Source: Streptomyces sp. B1I3
GTDB lineage: Bacteria; Actinomycetota; Actinomycetes; Streptomycetales; Streptomycetaceae
DNA length: 64,000 nucleotides
Direction: 5' to 3'
Assembly: GCF_030816615.1 (NCBI RefSeq)
Contig: NZ_JAUSYD010000001.1
Coordinates: 1,488,001 to 1,552,000 of the forward strand
Position numbers and translations under genes: made by a program
The notes under the pieces: model-generated
Seen by the model: the letters and a program-made list of their open reading frames with translations, nothing else
The model's database searches: none
Told to the model about the DNA's origin: nothing
Shown here: positions 9,094 to 18,305 of the stretch, in pieces
Numbering within the stretch: position 1 is the first letter of the stretch
Layout of the letters: each line of letters begins with the position of its first letter

Positions 9094-11345
9094 TGGCCGC
9101 TTCCCGCCGCCGGCACGCCACTCCCGGCGTGATCGGCCGCGTCCGGCGCCAGGCCGTTCCCGGGCCCCGCGTGATCATGGCCCTGCTCCTCTTGCTGGCG
9201 CTCGTCAGCGTGATGCTGCTGGACGGCTACCTGCGCGCCGAGGTCGGCGACGACCGGCGGGTGCGGTCCGCAGCCTCCGCGGACACGGTGCCCGGCGACG
9301 TGCTGGAGGGCGGACCGCTGCTGAGCTTCCCCGGCGGCACCGCCCGCACGCAGTCGGTGCCGGACAAGACGATCGTGCTGACCTTCGACGACGGCCCCGA
9401 CCCCGAGTGGAGCGACAAGGTCCTGGACATCCTGGGGGAGAACGACGTTCCGGGCACCTTCTTCCTCGTCGGCTCGATGATCTCGCGCTATCCGGACGTC
9501 GTACGCAGGATGGTCGACGAGGGCAACGAGGTGGGGGTGCACACCTTCACCCATGTCGACCTCTCCTATCAGAGCGAGGCCCGCGTCAAGCGGGAGATCG
9601 CCCAGACGCAGCTCGCCCTGGCGGGCGCCGCGGGTATCACGACGACCCTGTTCCGCGCCCCGTACTCCTCGAAGACCGACGCGATCGACGACTACAGCTG
9701 GCCCGTCTACAAGCGTCTCGGCGCGATGGGCTACACCAGCGTGTTCATCGACACCGACAGCGAGGACTGGCAGCAGCCCGGAGTCGACAAGATCGTCAAG
9801 TGGGCGACACCCGAGAAGGGCAAGGGTGCCTCGGTGCTCTTCCACGATGCGGGCGGCGACCGCTCCGAGACGCTGGCCGCGCTGCCGGAGTACATCAGGA
9901 AGATGAAGGCGAAGGGGTACACCTTCACCACCGTCAGCGGCGCCCAGCAGCAGGCCGGCCCGGACGCCGCGCAAGGCGGCGACGCACAGGACGGCGCCGC
10001 ACCGGCGGGTGGCCCCGCGCAGGCGGGTGCCTCCCGGGGCAACGCCGAGCAGGCCGCCCACCGCCGGGCGGACACGGCCTCCGAGTGGGAGGGCCGCGCC
10101 CTGCTCGCCGCGGTCGCGGTCGCGGAATGGACGGTGCCGGGCCTGGCGGTGGTGCTGGGTGTCGTCGGGGTGGCCGTCCTGGGCCGCTTCGGCATGATGC
10201 TCCTGCTCGCCCGGCGCCACCACCGGCAGCGCAACGGACGCCGGTTCACCTGGGGCCCCGAGGTGAGTGGGCCGGTGAGCGTGATCGTGCCCGCCTACAA
10301 CGAGAAGGAATGCATCGCCGGTACGCTCAACTCCCTCGCCGCGAGCACCCACCCGATCGAGATCGTGGTCGTCGACGACGGCTCGACCGACGGCACGGCG
10401 GAGATAGCCGAATCACTCGGACTGCCCAATGTCCGGGTGATCCGGCAGGAGAACGCCGGCAAGCCTGCCGCTCTCAACAACGGTGTGCGGCAGGCGCGTC
10501 ACGACATCGTCGTGATGATGGACGGGGACACCGTCTTCGAGCCCGACGCGGTGCACCAGCTCGTCCAGCCGTTCGCCGACTCCCGGATCGGCGCCGTCGC
10601 GGGCAACGCGAAGGTCGGTAACCGGTCGACGATGATCGGCGCCTGGCAGCACATCGAGTACGTGATGGGCTTCAACCTGGACCGCAGGATGTACGACCTG
10701 CTGGGCTGCATGCCCACCATCCCCGGCGCCATCGGGGCGTTCCGCCGCCAGGCGGTCCTGGAGGCCGGCGGGATGAGCGAGGAAACGCTGGCCGAGGACA
10801 CCGACATCACCATCGCGCTGCACCGCGCCGGCTGGCGGGTCGTCTACGCCGAGCACGCCCGCGCCTGGACCGAGGCCCCGGCGTCCCTGGGACAGTTGTG
10901 GCGTCAGCGCTACCGGTGGAGCTACGGCACGATGCAGGCGCTGTGGAAGCACCGCCGGTCCGTGACCGACCGGGGCCCCTCCGGGCGGTTCGGCCGGGTC
11001 GGCATGCCGCTGGTCGTCCTCTTCCAGATCGTCACCCCGGTCTTCGCGCCGCTCATCGACGTCTTCACGCTCTACGCGATGGTCTTCGTGGACTTCCGTG
11101 CCTCGCTGCTCGCCTGGCTGGCGGTCCTGGCCGTGCAGCTGTTCTGCGCGGCGTACGCCTTCCGGCTCGACCGGGAGAAGTACCGGTTCCTGCTGATGCT
11201 GCCGCTCCAGCAGCTCGCGTACCGGCAGCTGATGTACCTCGTGCTGATCCACTCCTGTGTCACCGCCGCGACCGGCGGCCGGCTGCGCTGGCAGAAGCTG
11301 AAGCGCACCGGCGAAGTGGGCACGCCCCCGGCGGGCGTGTCGTAA
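9093..11345 (+). CDS. Bifunctional polysaccharide deacetylase / family 2 glycosyltransferase (MatB-like, PNAG synthase)
   Basis: 750-residue membrane enzyme. It contains an N-terminal transmembrane helix (about 30-48); a NodB-type deacetylase domain with LTFDDGPDPEWS and HTFTHVD motifs (about 90-290); a Gln/Ala/Gly-rich linker; transmembrane segments near 345-375; and a processive GT2 domain with VVDDGSTDGT, DGDTVFEPD, AEDTDIT and QRYRWSYG (the QxxRW motif). C-terminal transmembrane helices follow. A deacetylase fused to a PgaC/IcaA-like synthase is the signature of Streptomyces MatB, which makes poly-beta-1,6-N-acetylglucosamine for hyphal aggregation and surface adhesion. It overlaps both neighbours by one base, so all three genes are coupled. 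Confidence 0.85.
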   Translation: MAASRRRHATPGVIGRVRRQAVPGPRVIMALLLLLALVSVMLLDGYLRAEVGDDRRVRSAASADTVPGDVLEGGPLLSFPGGTARTQSVPDKTIVLTFDDGPDPEWSDKVLDILGENDVPGTFFLVGSMISRYPDVVRRMVDEGNEVGVHTFTHVDLSYQSEARVKREIAQTQLALAGAAGITTTLFRAPYSSKTDAIDDYSWPVYKRLGAMGYTSVFIDTDSEDWQQPGVDKIVKWATPEKGKGASVLFHDAGGDRSETLAALPEYIRKMKAKGYTFTTVSGAQQQAGPDAAQGGDAQDGAAPAGGPAQAGASRGNAEQAAHRRADTASEWEGRALLAAVAVAEWTVPGLAVVLGVVGVAVLGRFGMMLLLARRHHRQRNGRRFTWGPEVSGPVSVIVPAYNEKECIAGTLNSLAASTHPIEIVVVDDGSTDGTAEIAESLGLPNVRVIRQENAGKPAALNNGVRQARHDIVVMMDGDTVFEPDAVHQLVQPFADSRIGAVAGNAKVGNRSTMIGAWQHIEYVMGFNLDRRMYDLLGCMPTIPGAIGAFRRQAVLEAGGMSEETLAEDTDITIALHRAGWRVVYAEHARAWTEAPASLGQLWRQRYRWSYGTMQALWKHRRSVTDRGPSGRFGRVGMPLVVLFQIVTPVFAPLIDVFTLYAMVFVDFRASLLAWLAVLAVQLFCAAYAFRLDREKYRFLLMLPLQQLAYRQLMYLVLIHSCVTAATGGRLRWQKLKRTGEVGTPPAGVS

Positions 11346-12421
11346 TGGGTGGCGCGCACCGCAGGACGGCGCTCGCGCCGTCCCCCGCGGCCGTCACGGG
11401 TACCGGCGGCCGGGACCGGTCCTTCGACGTACTGCGGGCCGTCGCGCTCGTCCGGGTGGTGTCCTACCACACCTTCGAGTGGCCCTGGCTCGGGTTCGTC
11501 TTCCCGTCCATGGGCGTGATGTTCGCGCTCGCCGGCTCGCTCATGGCCCGTTCGCTGGAGCGGCCGGCTCCCGGGGTGCTGCGCAGCCGGCTCCGGAGGC
11601 TGCTGATTCCGGTGTGGCTCTTCGGTCTGCTGCTCGGTGCGGCGATGCTGCTGCACGGCTGGGTGCCGGGGCCTGATGCCCTGTACTGGGTGTTCCCGGT
11701 CGGTGATCCGCCCGGAAACGCTTGGGGTGAGCAGGCCTGGGCGGTGCTCTGGTACCTGCGCGCGTACCTCTGGTTCGTGCTGCTCTCGCCGCTGCTGCTG
11801 CGCCTGTTCCGGCTCGCTCCCCTTGCGGCGCTCGCGCTGGCGCTGGTGCCCGTCGCGGTGCTGGAGACGGTCACGGGCGTGCCGGAGGGGCGGCTGGGCA
11901 ATGGGCTCAGTGACCTTTCGGCGTTCCTGTTCTGCTGGCTGCTGGGCTTCGCGCACCGCGACGGCGTCCTCGACCGGTTGCGCCGTTCCGGGGTCCTCGC
12001 CGCAGGCGTGGCCCTCATGGTGGCGGGAACCTGGTGGGCGGTGGGCCACCCGGTGGACGGCACGGTCGACCTGGACGGCATTCCGCTCGCCCAGGCCCTG
12101 TGGTCGGCGGGGTTCGTGCTGCTCCTGCTGCGCTGCCGGCCCCGCTTCGGCGCTCTCGCGCGTCACCCGGTGGCCGACCGTGCCGTCACGGTGTTCAACG
12201 CCCGCGCCGTGACGGTGTACCTCTGGCACGAGGTGGCGCTCATGGCCGCGGTACCGGTGGTCGACCTGATGTGGGAGGTGCCGGCGCTCGAGCGGCATCT
12301 GGCACTGGACAGCCTGTGGGTGCAGTTCGGTGTCGCCTGGGTGCTGGTGGCCGTGGCCGTCCTCTGCTTCGGCTGGGTCGAGGACGTGGCGGCAGGACGG
12401 CGGCCCCGCCTGGTGCCGTGA
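11345..12421 (+). CDS. Membrane acyltransferase (acyltransferase family 3)
   Basis: 358-residue polytopic membrane protein with the acyltransferase-3 N-terminal signature RDRSFDVLRAVALVRVVSYH (the His is the presumed catalytic residue) and about ten hydrophobic helices. Its ATG overlaps the TAA of the glycosyltransferase gene (TAATG), so it is the third gene of the exopolysaccharide operon. It probably O-acylates the polymer or a lipid carrier during export (inference). A hairpin terminator follows at once. Confidence 0.85.
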   Translation: MGGAHRRTALAPSPAAVTGTGGRDRSFDVLRAVALVRVVSYHTFEWPWLGFVFPSMGVMFALAGSLMARSLERPAPGVLRSRLRRLLIPVWLFGLLLGAAMLLHGWVPGPDALYWVFPVGDPPGNAWGEQAWAVLWYLRAYLWFVLLSPLLLRLFRLAPLAALALALVPVAVLETVTGVPEGRLGNGLSDLSAFLFCWLLGFAHRDGVLDRLRRSGVLAAGVALMVAGTWWAVGHPVDGTVDLDGIPLAQALWSAGFVLLLLRCRPRFGALARHPVADRAVTVFNARAVTVYLWHEVALMAAVPVVDLMWEVPALERHLALDSLWVQFGVAWVLVAVAVLCFGWVEDVAAGRRPRLVP

Positions 12422-12425
12422 GCTC

Positions 12426-12453
12426 GGCGGGTGCGGGCTCCCGCGCACCCGCC
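12426..12453. terminator. Bidirectional hairpin between convergent genes
   Basis: Perfect 10-bp stem GGCGGGTGCG / CGCACCCGCC with an 8-base loop, lying between the convergent stops of the acyltransferase gene and the exporter gene. Confidence 0.7.
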
Positions 12454-12460
12454 GCAGGCC

Positions 12461-14902
12461 TCAGTCCTCGTGCCCCAGCTGGAGGTCGCGTTCGGTCCGG
12501 CCGCCGCCGGGCACCTGGAGCACCGTGGCGACCGGCGGGTAGCCGGCCGCGATCACGGTGTACTCACCGGTCGACAGGTCGATGAAGCGGAACGCTCCGT
12601 CGGGCCCGGTGGTCAGGGTGCCGGCCACGTTCCCCGCCGCGTCGAGCAGGGTGACCCGGGCGTCCTCGACCACCCGCCCGCCGGGGGCGCGTACGACTCC
12701 GCGCAGGACGGCGCCGCCGGCCAGTTCGATGTCCTGCCGGGTCTCACGCGCCGCCTGCACACTGACCGGCAGCGCGGCGGGGCGGAAGGCCGGGGCGCTG
12801 GCCGCCAGGGTGTACTCGCCCGCCACGAGTTCCGCGATCACATAACCGCCCTCCCGCCCGGTGCGTGTGGTCGCGACGACTTCTCCGCGCACATCGGTGA
12901 GGGTGACGGCGGCGTCGCGCACCGGCGCTCCGTCGGGTGTGACGACCGCGCCGGCGAGCCGTCCTGCCCCTCCGAGGACCACGTCGAGGTCCACGGGCCG
13001 CTCTCCGACCGTGACGCTGACCGCCTGCGGCTGGTGACCGCCCGCGGCGGCGATCAGCACGTACGAGCCGGCGCCGGGCACGCTCAGCGCGTAGCGGCCG
13101 TCCTCGCCGCTGGCACCCCGTCCGACCTGCTGCCCCTGGCCGTCGATGAGGGTGAGTGCGGCCCGGGCCACCGTCGTGCCGTCAGGGTGCTGGACGCTTC
13201 CGCAGACCGGGAGCCCCGCGAGGCGGGTGGGGTGTGACGGGCCCTGGACGGCGCGGGCCGTCGGGATCGTCGTCTGCGTGGTGGCCGGGTCGGCGGCCGG
13301 ATGGGGGGTGTGGTGGGACACCAGCGGTTTCTCCTTGAGGAAGAAGGCGAGGAACAGGCCGAGCAGGAGCACCGGCACGAGGTACAGGAAGATCCGTGGC
13401 ATGGCGTCGGCGTACGCCTGGATGTAGGCGTCTCGCAGGGCGGGCTCCATGGCGTGGACCAGTTGCGGGGTGATGGACTCCGGATCGGGCAGGCTGGCGC
13501 CGGACGGAAGCCGCACCTCGAGGGCGTCCGCGAGGCGTCCCGCGAACAGGGTTCCGAAGATCGCGGCGCCGACGCTGCCGCCGATCTGCCGGAAGTAGTT
13601 GTGGGCGCTGGTGGCGGTGCCGAGGTCTCCGGGGCGTACGGAGTTCTGCACGGCCAGCACCAGGACGGACATGACGAGGCCGATCCCGATCCCCAGGACC
13701 GCCTGCCAGATGCCGTACTCCAGCGCCGAGGTGCCGGTGCCGAGGAAGGACAGCAACCACATGCCGACGGCCGAGACGGCCGCGCCCACCAGCGGGTAGA
13801 CGCGGTAGCGGCCGGTGCGCGAGACCAGCTGCCCGGAGACGACGGAGGCGATGACGATGCCGCCCATCATGGGCAGCATCAGCAGCCCCGACTCGGTGGC
13901 GGACACCCCCTCCACCATCTGCAGATAGGTCGGCAGGTAGCTGGCGGCCCCGAAGAGCGCGACGCCGACGACCGCGCCCACCAGCGAGGTGACGCCGAAG
14001 ACGGAGTCACGGAACAGGCGCAGCGGGATGATGGGTTCGGCGGCCCGGTGCTCGACCACGAGGAAGAGCAGCGCCGTCCCGGCGGCCCCGGCGGCCAGCC
14101 CGAGAACGGTCCGCGAGCCCCAGGCGTATTCGGTGCCGCCCCAGCTGGTGAGCAGCACCAGGCAGGTCGACGCGGCGGCCAGCAGCAGCGCCCCCAGCAC
14201 GTCGAGGCGGGGGCGGACGGCCGGTTTGGGCAGCTTCAGTACGAGCGCGATGACGGCGAGGGTGACGAGGCCGAACGGCACGTTGATGTAGAAGCACCAG
14301 CGCCAGGAGGCGTGGTCGGTGAAGAATCCGCCGAGGAGCGGTCCCGCCACGGATGCGAGACCGAAGACCGCCCCGATGAGGCCCATGTAGCGGCCGCGCT
14401 CCCGGGCCGGGACGATGTCCGCGATGATCGCCTGGACGCCGATCATGAGCCCGCCGCCGCCGATGCCCTGGACGGCCCGGAAGGCGATGAGCTCGTCCAT
14501 GGTGCGCGACCAGCCCGCGAGGGCGGATCCGATGATGAAGACGACGATCGCGAACTGGAAGACGCCCTTGCGGCCGAAGAGGTCGCCGAGCTTCCCGTAG
14601 ACCGGCAGGCCGATCGTGGAGGCGAGCAGATAGGCGGTGACCGCCCAGGACATCTTGTCCAGGCCGTGCAGCTCGCCGACGATCTTGGGGAGGGCGGTGG
14701 CGACGATCATCTGGTCGAGCGCCGCGAGCAGCAGGGTGAGCATCAGCCCGAGGAAGACCAGACGGACCCGCCGGGGGGTGGCCTCCTCGGGCGGGGAGGC
14801 CGGCGGTGCGGCGGCCGGTGCGTCCGGTGGTGGCGCGGGTTCGGCCGCGGGGCCTCCCGCACCGTCCGGCTCGTCCTTCACCAGAGTGATCCCACCCACC
14901 AC
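12461..14902 (-). CDS. DHA2-type MFS multidrug exporter fused to three carboxypeptidase-regulatory-like repeats
   Basis: 813 residues. A Pro/Ala-rich cytosolic tail is followed by a 14-helix drug:H+ antiporter (EmrB/QacA type) with ALDQMIVATALPKIVGEL, YGKLGDLFGRKGVF and RAVQGIGGGGLM motifs, ending near residue 545. The last ~250 residues are three tandem beta-sandwich repeats, each of the form G-V-V-(x)-PDG-x-V-x-A-x-V-T-L-x-D with GEYTLAA-type strands. The GTG at 14902 has GAGGGGAG six bases upstream. The transporter exports lipophilic compounds; the repeats may bind ligand or envelope partners (inference). No adjacent regulator gene is seen. Confidence 0.9.
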   Translation of the reverse strand: MVGGITLVKDEPDGAGGPAAEPAPPPDAPAAAPPASPPEEATPRRVRLVFLGLMLTLLLAALDQMIVATALPKIVGELHGLDKMSWAVTAYLLASTIGLPVYGKLGDLFGRKGVFQFAIVVFIIGSALAGWSRTMDELIAFRAVQGIGGGGLMIGVQAIIADIVPARERGRYMGLIGAVFGLASVAGPLLGGFFTDHASWRWCFYINVPFGLVTLAVIALVLKLPKPAVRPRLDVLGALLLAAASTCLVLLTSWGGTEYAWGSRTVLGLAAGAAGTALLFLVVEHRAAEPIIPLRLFRDSVFGVTSLVGAVVGVALFGAASYLPTYLQMVEGVSATESGLLMLPMMGGIVIASVVSGQLVSRTGRYRVYPLVGAAVSAVGMWLLSFLGTGTSALEYGIWQAVLGIGIGLVMSVLVLAVQNSVRPGDLGTATSAHNYFRQIGGSVGAAIFGTLFAGRLADALEVRLPSGASLPDPESITPQLVHAMEPALRDAYIQAYADAMPRIFLYLVPVLLLGLFLAFFLKEKPLVSHHTPHPAADPATTQTTIPTARAVQGPSHPTRLAGLPVCGSVQHPDGTTVARAALTLIDGQGQQVGRGASGEDGRYALSVPGAGSYVLIAAAGGHQPQAVSVTVGERPVDLDVVLGGAGRLAGAVVTPDGAPVRDAAVTLTDVRGEVVATTRTGREGGYVIAELVAGEYTLAASAPAFRPAALPVSVQAARETRQDIELAGGAVLRGVVRAPGGRVVEDARVTLLDAAGNVAGTLTTGPDGAFRFIDLSTGEYTVIAAGYPPVATVLQVPGGGRTERDLQLGHED

Positions 14903-15102
14903 GTGACGCTCCCCTCATCGCAGCTGCGCCGCCCATTTCTCGCATCAGGCTGCAAGGCGGGGCAAACGCGACCGGGCGTACGCACGGCGCACACTGAGGG
15001 CTTATGCGCCGGTGGGAGGCGTTGCGGCGCACAACCGGCCGTCCCGGAGAACCACCCGTTCCGGTGAGGCCGGCCGTGACGCCGACAGCGGGCGCGGGAG
15101 CG

Positions 15103-15546
15103 TTACTTCTCGATCTCGGTGGCGAGGTTCTGCAGCAGTTCGTCGTAGATCCGGCCGAGCCCCTTGGGCGCGAAGGTCTTCTCGAAGAACCCGCCGATGC
15201 CGCCCGCCCCGTTCCAGACGGTCGACACGACGGCCCGGGACCTGCCCTCGCCGGCCGGGGTGACGGTCCAGGTGGTGACCATCGAGGAGTTGCGGTCCTT
15301 CTCCACGAGCTGCCCGTCCGTCGGCTCATGGACCTCCAGCAGGCAGTCGCGGACCCGCTTGCTGGTGGCTTGGAGCTTCCAGTGCACGAGGGTTCCCTCG
15401 CCGTCTCCGCCCTCGCGCACCTCGTACTCGCTGAAGTGACCGGTCAGCACCTTGCCCCGGACCTCCTTGTAGTCGGCCAGCGCATCGAACACCGTCTCTG
15501 CGTCCGCCGCGATGATCCGCTCCGTCGTGGCCTCGACCTGCGCCAT
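15103..15546 (-). CDS. SRPBCC (START/polyketide cyclase-like) family protein
   Basis: 147-residue helix-grip protein. The N terminus has the family pattern ATTERIIAADAETVFDALAD, and the long C-terminal helix is FFEKTFAPKGLGRIYDELLQ. The ATG at 15546 has GGAGGAG just upstream and is preferred over a longer frame. Such proteins bind hydrophobic ligands; the function here is unknown. It is monocistronic. Confidence 0.85.
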   Translation of the reverse strand: MAQVEATTERIIAADAETVFDALADYKEVRGKVLTGHFSEYEVREGGDGEGTLVHWKLQATSKRVRDCLLEVHEPTDGQLVEKDRNSSMVTTWTVTPAGEGRSRAVVSTVWNGAGGIGGFFEKTFAPKGLGRIYDELLQNLATEIEK

Positions 15547-15649
15547 GCCTACTCCTCCAGCACTCGGTTGTTCGGGGTCCCGCTGAGCCAACCACCTCGG
15601 GCACGGACCCTCAAAATCGGGCCCGGTATCCGGCCGCGCACGATCAAGG

Positions 15650-15661
15650 GAACATATGTTC
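15650..15661. promoter_or_regulatory. LexA (SOS) box-like palindrome
   Basis: GAACATATGTTC is a perfect palindrome matching the core of the actinobacterial SOS box (CGAAC-N4-GTTCG), placed 33 bases before the radical-SAM ATG. To my recollection the mycobacterial relative Rv2578c is also among LexA-box genes, which fits a DNA-damage link. Confidence 0.65.
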
Positions 15662-15694
15662 TATTCTCTGCGCAGTGCTACCGAGGAGGCGTCC

Positions 15695-16240
15695 ATGCGC
15701 TGGGACAACCTGGCAGAAAACACCGCACAGAGCCCGACATCCGAGCTCGGTGCGCTTTTCGCCGCGGACGCGGTGACCACGCGCACCTTCGACACCCCCG
15801 AATGGCGGGGGATCACCTTCCACGAGATCCGGGCCCGCTCGATCGTGAACCGGGTGCCCGGCGCCTCACGGATGCCGTTCGAGTGGACGGTGAATCCGTA
15901 CCGGGGCTGTTCCCACGCCTGCGTCTACTGCTTCGCCCGCAAGACCCACAGCTATCTGGACCTGGACACCGGCCTCGGCTTCGACTCACAGATCGTCGTC
16001 AAGACCAACGCCGCCGAGCTGCTCGACCGCCACCTCTCATCCCGCCAATGGCGGGGCGCACACATCGCGATGGGCACCAACGTCGACTGCTACCAGCGGG
16101 CCGAGGATGGTTGCACACTCGCAGTAGGGCCCTCTGGCCAGGCAAAAGCCCCCGCCATGCACCACGGGGGAAGTGCACAACGGGGGCCGCACCGACTCCC
16201 TGAACTGTCTTGCTCGCCGTCGCTCAGCGAGTCGGCATAG
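15695..16240 (+). pseudogene. Rv2578c-family radical SAM protein, 5' fragment
   Basis: The gene starts at ATG 15695 after GAGGAGG and reads MRWDNLAENTAQ through the cluster-binding motif GCSHACVYCFARKTH (CxxxCxxC) to NVDCYQRAE at 16104-16107. Beyond that point the protein becomes unrelated sequence and stops at 16240. The expected continuation (GRYRPMPGIIS...) is found in the same orientation 26.4 kb away at 42502. Together the halves give about 350 residues, the normal family length, so the gene was whole before the insertion. As it stands, the 181-residue chimaeric frame lacks most of the barrel and cannot be a normal enzyme. Confidence 0.9.
16093..16106 (+). repeat. Left copy of island-flanking direct repeat (att-like)
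   Basis: CCAGCGGGCCGAGG; the right copy at 42489-42502 is CCAACGGGCCGAAG. Twelve of 14 bases match, with an identical 8-base core CGGGCCGA. Both encode Gln-Arg-Ala-Glu of the interrupted gene. It could be the footprint of site-specific integration or, less likely, a target duplication. Confidence 0.55.
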
Positions 16241-16294
16241 GTCCCGCACTGGTGGGCCCAGAGGGTCCGGGGGAACGTCCACCAGGGCGGGGGC

Positions 16295-16579
16295 TTACCA
16301 GCGGATCAGTTCAGCGTCACCGCCAACACAGGCCGGGCAGGGACGCTTGAACGTAAAGCCGCACAGGTCGCATCTGGCGAAGCCACAGCACCCGTCACAC
16401 CAGATGGCGCGGTGGCCAGCGCACGTTCCGCACAGGTCCCCGTCAGTCCACAGCGACCAGCGGGGCTCACCTCCGGTCCTGCCAGCACGCGGCTTGGGGT
16501 GCACTGGGGCTTGCCCCTCCGGGCGCACTCCCGAACGCCTCACAAGGGCCGTACGTGGCCTCTCCGGGGCCGTAGTCAT
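16295..16579 (-). CDS. Small cysteine-rich (zinc-ribbon-like) hypothetical protein
   Basis: 94 residues from ATG 16579. The C-terminal half carries many cysteines in pairs: CGTC, WCDGCC, ARCDLCG and CPAC, arranged like two zinc ribbons. The N-terminal half is Arg/Pro-rich and probably unstructured. Small zinc-ribbon proteins of this kind are common on actinophage and integrative plasmids, which would suit its position just inside the island edge, but I do not recognise a family. Confidence 0.5.
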   Translation of the reverse strand: MTTAPERPRTALVRRSGVRPEGQAPVHPKPRAGRTGGEPRWSLWTDGDLCGTCAGHRAIWCDGCCGFARCDLCGFTFKRPCPACVGGDAELIRW

Positions 16580-16842
16580 CAGTGCCCGTCAGGGTGCCTA
16601 GCCATCAGGACGTTGCAATCCGTGATGGTCGTCTGGTCATTGCCAGCGCGGGCCTGGTCTCGAACCCTGGCTAGCAAAGTAGGTGACCCCCTATGCCATA
16701 CCGCCCCCGGCGTCCCTGCCCTGTGCTGCCCAACTGCCCCAACTCCATAGCCGGTAAGGAACGGGCCTGCCCTACCATGTGCACATGCTGACTGCCCGAC
16801 GCGCCGAGAAGGGGACCAGCGCATGGGGAACTGCACCAGCGC

Positions 16843-17258
16843 ATGAGGGCAGCCGGGTTCACGGGCATCGACGACACGGAGGCGTTGGCGGAGGGCTAGC
16901 AGGTCACGGACTTCGACGACGCCGGACGGCCCAGCCTCGCGAACCTCGTCCAACGAACGGGGGCGCCGGCCGTCATGGTGTCCTTCCTCGACAGCGATGT
17001 GGGTTTCATCGAGGCCCTCACGCCGGACGGGAACAGCTGGGAGGGCCTGCTCAACCGGGGGATGGCGAAGAGCTACGAGATACCTCTGGAGCACTTCCCC
17101 ATCGAACCGGCCGTGGCCGGCGCTCTCACCTGGTCGGCCGCTGCCGGACTGACGCCCGACGAGGAAGCCATCCGGCAGACGCTCACCGGTCGGCCCTGTT
17201 CGCGGAAGAGCTCTCCTCAGCCCTCATGATTGCCCTGGGGCTGCCCGGCGCAACCTAG
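16843..17258 (+). pseudogene. Broken hypothetical gene (in-frame stop and frameshift)
   Basis: From ATG 16843 the frame reads MRAAGFTGIDDTEALAEG and then meets TAG at 16897. It continues in the same frame as QVTDFDDAGRPSLANL through LEHFPIEPAVAGALTWSAAA to about 17195. After a frameshift the ending FAEELSSALMIALGLPGAT is in another frame, with TAG at 17258. The continuity of protein-like sequence across both lesions shows a recently inactivated gene. Function unknown. Confidence 0.6.
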
Positions 17259-17299
17259 CCCTTCAAGCCAGGACCTGGGGAATCACGTGAACTTACCCC

Positions 17300-17614
17300 T
17301 CGGGAATAACGCGATCGTCCACACGGCGGACAGGGCCTGCCGCTACCCGGAGAACAACGCCACCTTCGTTCGCTACGACGAGGCCCTCGACGCCGGATGG
17401 TCCATCGCCAGCGGCGTCGTCGAAGGAGCAGCACGTCATCTGGTGGCCGACCGTCTCGATATCACCGGCAGTCGGTGGAGCGTCCCCGGCGTCGGAGCCG
17501 TCCCGACCCTGGGGCTCTCATCAGCAACGGCGGTACTGGACCTTCCACACCCACAAAGAACACGAACGCCTCTACCCCCGGCCCGACCAGCCCGACTACG
17601 AACTCCTGGCCTGA
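17300..17614 (+). pseudogene. ISKra4-family transposase remnant (C-terminal part)
   Basis: Pieces typical of the C terminus of ISKra4 transposases lie in order but in different frames: RYDEALDAGWSIASGVVEGA, then RHLVADRLDITGSRWSVPG, then ALISNG, then YWTFHTHKEHERLYPRPDQ ending at TGA 17612-17614. At least two frameshifts and no N-terminal part, so it is dead. Confidence 0.7.
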
Positions 17615-17754
17615 CCGGCGCGACCTCACTTCAGAAGAGCCACACCCAAACCCGTTCGGGCTCCGCAGCGATGGGGGAAACCGTCGCCTGACGCCATTGG
17701 ACCTGTCCCGCGGCCGCGACGACGGGCGGCTCGTCCGTGCTCCTCCACCGGGCG

Positions 17755-17960
17755 GCAGGAGAACGGCGGAGCGGTCCGAACTCGACGAACTCGCCCGGGC
17801 CCGGGCCGAGCGGGCCCGGGCGACGGTACGGCGCCGTGTGTACGAACTGCTGCGTGAGCGGCCCGAGGGCTTCCCGAGGTGGAGGTCGAAGGGGTGCCGC
17901 TGACCGGCTGGACCGTGATCGACAGCGACGGGACGCTGATTCCGGCACCGTCAGGGCAGC
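17755..17960 (+). pseudogene. IS1380-like transposase remnant
   Basis: Two short pieces in different frames resemble the middle of IS1380-family transposases. ARAERARATVRRRVYELLRE and RPEGFP are followed by EGVPLTGWTVIDSDGTLIPA, where the family has a TGW-x-VID-x-DAT-motif around the first catalytic Asp (here the Ala is Gly). The rest is lost. The assignment rests on eye comparison of about 60 residues. Confidence 0.45.
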
Positions 17961-18305
17961 TACGGCATCGTCAGCGCCTACATCAGGGAAGAAACGCACG
18001 TCAAACCCCGGCCGGTTCACCGCACAACCCTGGCACCCCATCTGGTGGCCAGAAGGAGGTGGCCTTTTCCACGGTGTACCGGCGGCGCCCCCGGCGTACA
18101 GAACGCGCCATGCGGCAGCGGAGAGTGACAGGAAAGATTCGCGGATGGCCGGGGATCTACTGGCGTCCGGCCCAGGCCGACACAAGAATGGCCGCATGGG
18201 CAGCGGCCATGACGCGCACGTTTTGCAGGACAGGGTCTGGTGCGCGCGCCGTGCCCGCCCGTTTCTCCCTGACAGCGTCGGTCCCACACCCCTGGAGAGA
18301 GTCAC

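Noticed and set aside
13301..15067. 588-codon plus-strand open frame opposite the MFS exporter
   Set aside because: Antisense shadow; composition is Asp/Glu/Gly/Arg-rich with no domain, and the opposite frame is a clear transporter.
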